Assembly: GCA_947475795.1 (NCBI GenBank)
Contig: CANJOX010000145.1
Coordinates: 1-7,971, forward strand
DNA length: 7,971 bases
Direction of reading: 5' to 3'
Source: Gemmatimonadota bacterium
Lineage (GTDB): Bacteria > Gemmatimonadota > Gemmatimonadetes > Gemmatimonadales > Gemmatimonadaceae
Position numbers and translations under genes: made by a program
The notes under the pieces: generated by a model
Database searches by the model: none
What the model saw: the letters and a program-made list of their open reading frames with translations, nothing else
Told to the model about the DNA's origin: nothing
In this document: positions 6,718-7,971 of the stretch, piece after piece
Layout of the letters: each line of letters begins with the position of its first letter
Position numbering within the stretch: position 1 is the first letter of the stretch

Positions 6718-7566
6718 ATGCTGCGCGTCGGTCGGATCCCGTATATCAATTGCTATCCCGTCTACGGCGGGATCGATCGGGGGATCGTGTCGCTCGACGG
6801 GGCACTGGTGACGGGCTTCCCGACCGCGCTCAACGGACTCATGGCGCGGGGCGAACTCGACGTCAGCGTGGTCTCTGCCGTCGAGTACGCGCGCGATGCG
6901 ACGCGCTATCTCTTGTTGCCGGAGCTCGGGATCACGAGTGACGGGCCGGTGCGCAGCGTGATGTTGTTCAGCAAGCGGCCACCGTCGGCGCTTGGCGGGC
7001 GGAAGGTGATTGTGAGCCGCAGTTCGATGACCTCGGTGGCGCTGCTCGAACTGCTCTTCGAGCATGTCTGGCGCTGCCGTCCTGAGTTCGTGCTGGGGGA
7101 CGCGGAGCTGGCCGACGTCGAGCGATTCGAGGACGAGCCGCACGATGCCCGCCTCGTGATCGGCGATGCCGCGCTCAAGCTGTTCGATCAGGCCAACCGT
7201 GGCGGTGACTGGGCCCAGCGCTATCCGCACCGTGAGGATCTTGGTGCAGTGTGGAAAGGATGGACCGGCCTGCCGTTTGTCTTCGCAGTCTGGGTGGCGC
7301 AACGCTCGACGCCCGTACGCGACGCCCTGTCGGCGCACGCGTCGTTGATTGCCTCGCGCGACTGGGGACTCGAGCATATCGACCAGCTCGCCCTGCAGGC
7401 GGCGATCGCCACGGGGGTGCCGCGTGAGACGTGCGCTGTGTACTTCTCGGGGTTGGACTACCGCCTGTCGTACCCGCATCTCGCGGGTCTCACGGAGTTT
7501 TTCCGCCGCCTTGTCCTGGCCGGCCGCGTACCCGATGGGTCGCTGGCTTTTCTGCCGGCGGCATGA
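6718..7566 (+). CDS. mqnA: Chorismate dehydratase MqnA
   Basis: MqnA removes water from chorismate to give 3-(1-carboxyvinyloxy)benzoate, the first committed step of the futalosine route and the substrate of MqnE. The 282-residue protein resembles a periplasmic-binding-protein fold enzyme but shows no signal peptide, as expected for a cytoplasmic enzyme. Family features are RVGRIPYINCYPVY (3-16), the SSMTSVALLELL segment (102-113), VIGDAAL (147-153), DLGxxWxxWTGLPFVFAVW (174-192) and the C-terminal YFSGLDYRLSYPHLAGLTEFF (242-262). The ATG at 6718 is chosen because the protein then begins directly with the conserved motif. The frame is open further upstream, but that would overlap mqnE by more than 100 nt with unrelated sequence. 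Only 4 nt separate it from the mqnE stop and no Shine-Dalgarno is visible, so translational coupling is likely. Confidence 0.95.
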   Translation: MLRVGRIPYINCYPVYGGIDRGIVSLDGALVTGFPTALNGLMARGELDVSVVSAVEYARDATRYLLLPELGITSDGPVRSVMLFSKRPPSALGGRKVIVSRSSMTSVALLELLFEHVWRCRPEFVLGDAELADVERFEDEPHDARLVIGDAALKLFDQANRGGDWAQRYPHREDLGAVWKGWTGLPFVFAVWVAQRSTPVRDALSAHASLIASRDWGLEHIDQLALQAAIATGVPRETCAVYFSGLDYRLSYPHLAGLTEFFRRLVLAGRVPDGSLAFLPAA

Positions 7567-7595
7567 GCGGTCCACCACGTTCTGCCGGTGCGTCC

Positions 7596-7599
7596 GGAG
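7596..7599 (+). promoter_or_regulatory. Ribosome binding site for mqnC
   Basis: GGAG lies 6 nt before the ATG at 7606 and supports that start over an in-frame GTG at 7588, for which the GGAG would lie inside the coding region. Confidence 0.55.
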
Positions 7600-7605
7600 C
7601 TTCCG

Positions 7606-7971
7606 ATGCGTGACCTTCTCGACTTCTACACGAACGCCCCGCTGCTCGAACTCGGTATGGAAGCCGACCGGGTGCGGCAGGCACGGCATCCGCACGGGGT
7701 GGTCACGTACATCGTCGACCGTAACATCAACTACACGAACGTGTGCGTTGCGGACTGCGGCTTCTGTGCATTCTATCGCCGCCCGAAGCACGGTGAGGGG
7801 TACACCCTGTCGTTCGAACAGATCGGCGAGAAGATCGAGGAGACCAAGGCACTCGGCGGCGTCCAGATCCTGATCCAGGGCGGCCACAACCCGTATATCC
7901 CCTTCGAGTGGTATCTGGACCTGATGCGCTACATCAAGCGGCATCATCCGATTCACATTCACGGGTTTTCC
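7606..7971 (+). CDS. mqnC: Cyclic dehypoxanthinyl futalosine synthase MqnC, N-terminal part (runs off the window)
   Basis: MqnC is a radical SAM enzyme that cyclises dehypoxanthine futalosine, building the second ring of the future naphthoquinone. The first 122 residues are visible and the frame is still open at the window edge; family members are roughly 350-400 residues. The marker sequence is YIVDRNINYTNVC followed by the canonical cluster motif C47-x3-C51-x2-C54 and AFYRRP, then LIQGGHNP (89-96), EWY (101-103) and HIHGFS (117-122). These are strong MqnC signatures that separate it from MqnE and from FO synthase. It begins 39 nt after the mqnA stop and in the same reading frame. The N-terminus is short: the protein starts almost directly at the DLLDFYTNAPLLELG segment, where related enzymes often have some 15-20 more residues. 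Confidence 0.95.
   Translation, partial: MRDLLDFYTNAPLLELGMEADRVRQARHPHGVVTYIVDRNINYTNVCVADCGFCAFYRRPKHGEGYTLSFEQIGEKIEETKALGGVQILIQGGHNPYIPFEWYLDLMRYIKRHHPIHIHGFS

Noticed and set aside
6589..7962. Long open frame on the minus strand (457 codons) covering mqnA and both flanks
   Set aside because: It lies opposite well-recognised mqnE, mqnA and mqnC coding sequence, is rich in Arg, His, Asp and Gln as expected of a GC-rich reverse-frame shadow, and shows no recognisable domain.
1..7971. Search for defence systems, mobile elements, CRISPR repeats, tRNA or rRNA genes
   Set aside because: Nothing of this kind was seen; nearly every base is taken up by core metabolic genes with complete catalytic motifs.

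Overview
This window looks like ordinary chromosomal core metabolism from a GC-rich bacterium. All genes are on the + strand and tightly packed. I see no mobile element, CRISPR array, RNA gene or prophage. A futalosine-type menaquinone pathway beside a type II fatty acid synthase cluster, with this style of protein sequence, suggests Gemmatimonadota or a related deep Gram-negative phylum. That placement is inference from protein character and gene order, not a proven identification.

Left part (1-5450): the last 17 codons of rpmF (ribosomal protein L32), then plsX, fabH, fabD, fabG, acpP and fabF. This is the classic bacterial fab cluster. PlsX makes acyl-phosphate from acyl-ACP for phospholipid synthesis. 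FabD loads malonate onto the carrier AcpP, FabH starts the chain with acetyl-CoA, FabF elongates it and FabG does the first reduction. The dehydratase and enoyl reductase steps are not encoded here. Junctions are mostly very short: rpmF/plsX 2 nt, plsX/fabH 4-nt overlap, acpP/fabF 1-nt overlap. The one larger gap is the 116 nt in front of acpP, which may hold an acpP-specific signal.

Right part (5478-7971): mqnE, mqnA and the first 122 codons of mqnC, three enzymes of the futalosine route from chorismate to menaquinone. MqnA dehydrates chorismate, MqnE (radical SAM) joins the product to S-adenosylmethionine to give aminofutalosine, and MqnC (radical SAM) cyclises dehypoxanthine futalosine. 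MqnB and MqnD are not in the window. In many bacteria rnc follows fabF; here the mqn genes take that place, only 27 nt downstream if the GTG start of mqnE is used.

I did not find a previously undescribed system. The points most worth checking are the C-x5-C-x2-C cluster spacing in MqnE, a 7-bp perfect hairpin over the fabF stop codon at the junction of the two pathways, the acpP leader, and mqnA and mqnC sharing one reading frame across a single TGA.
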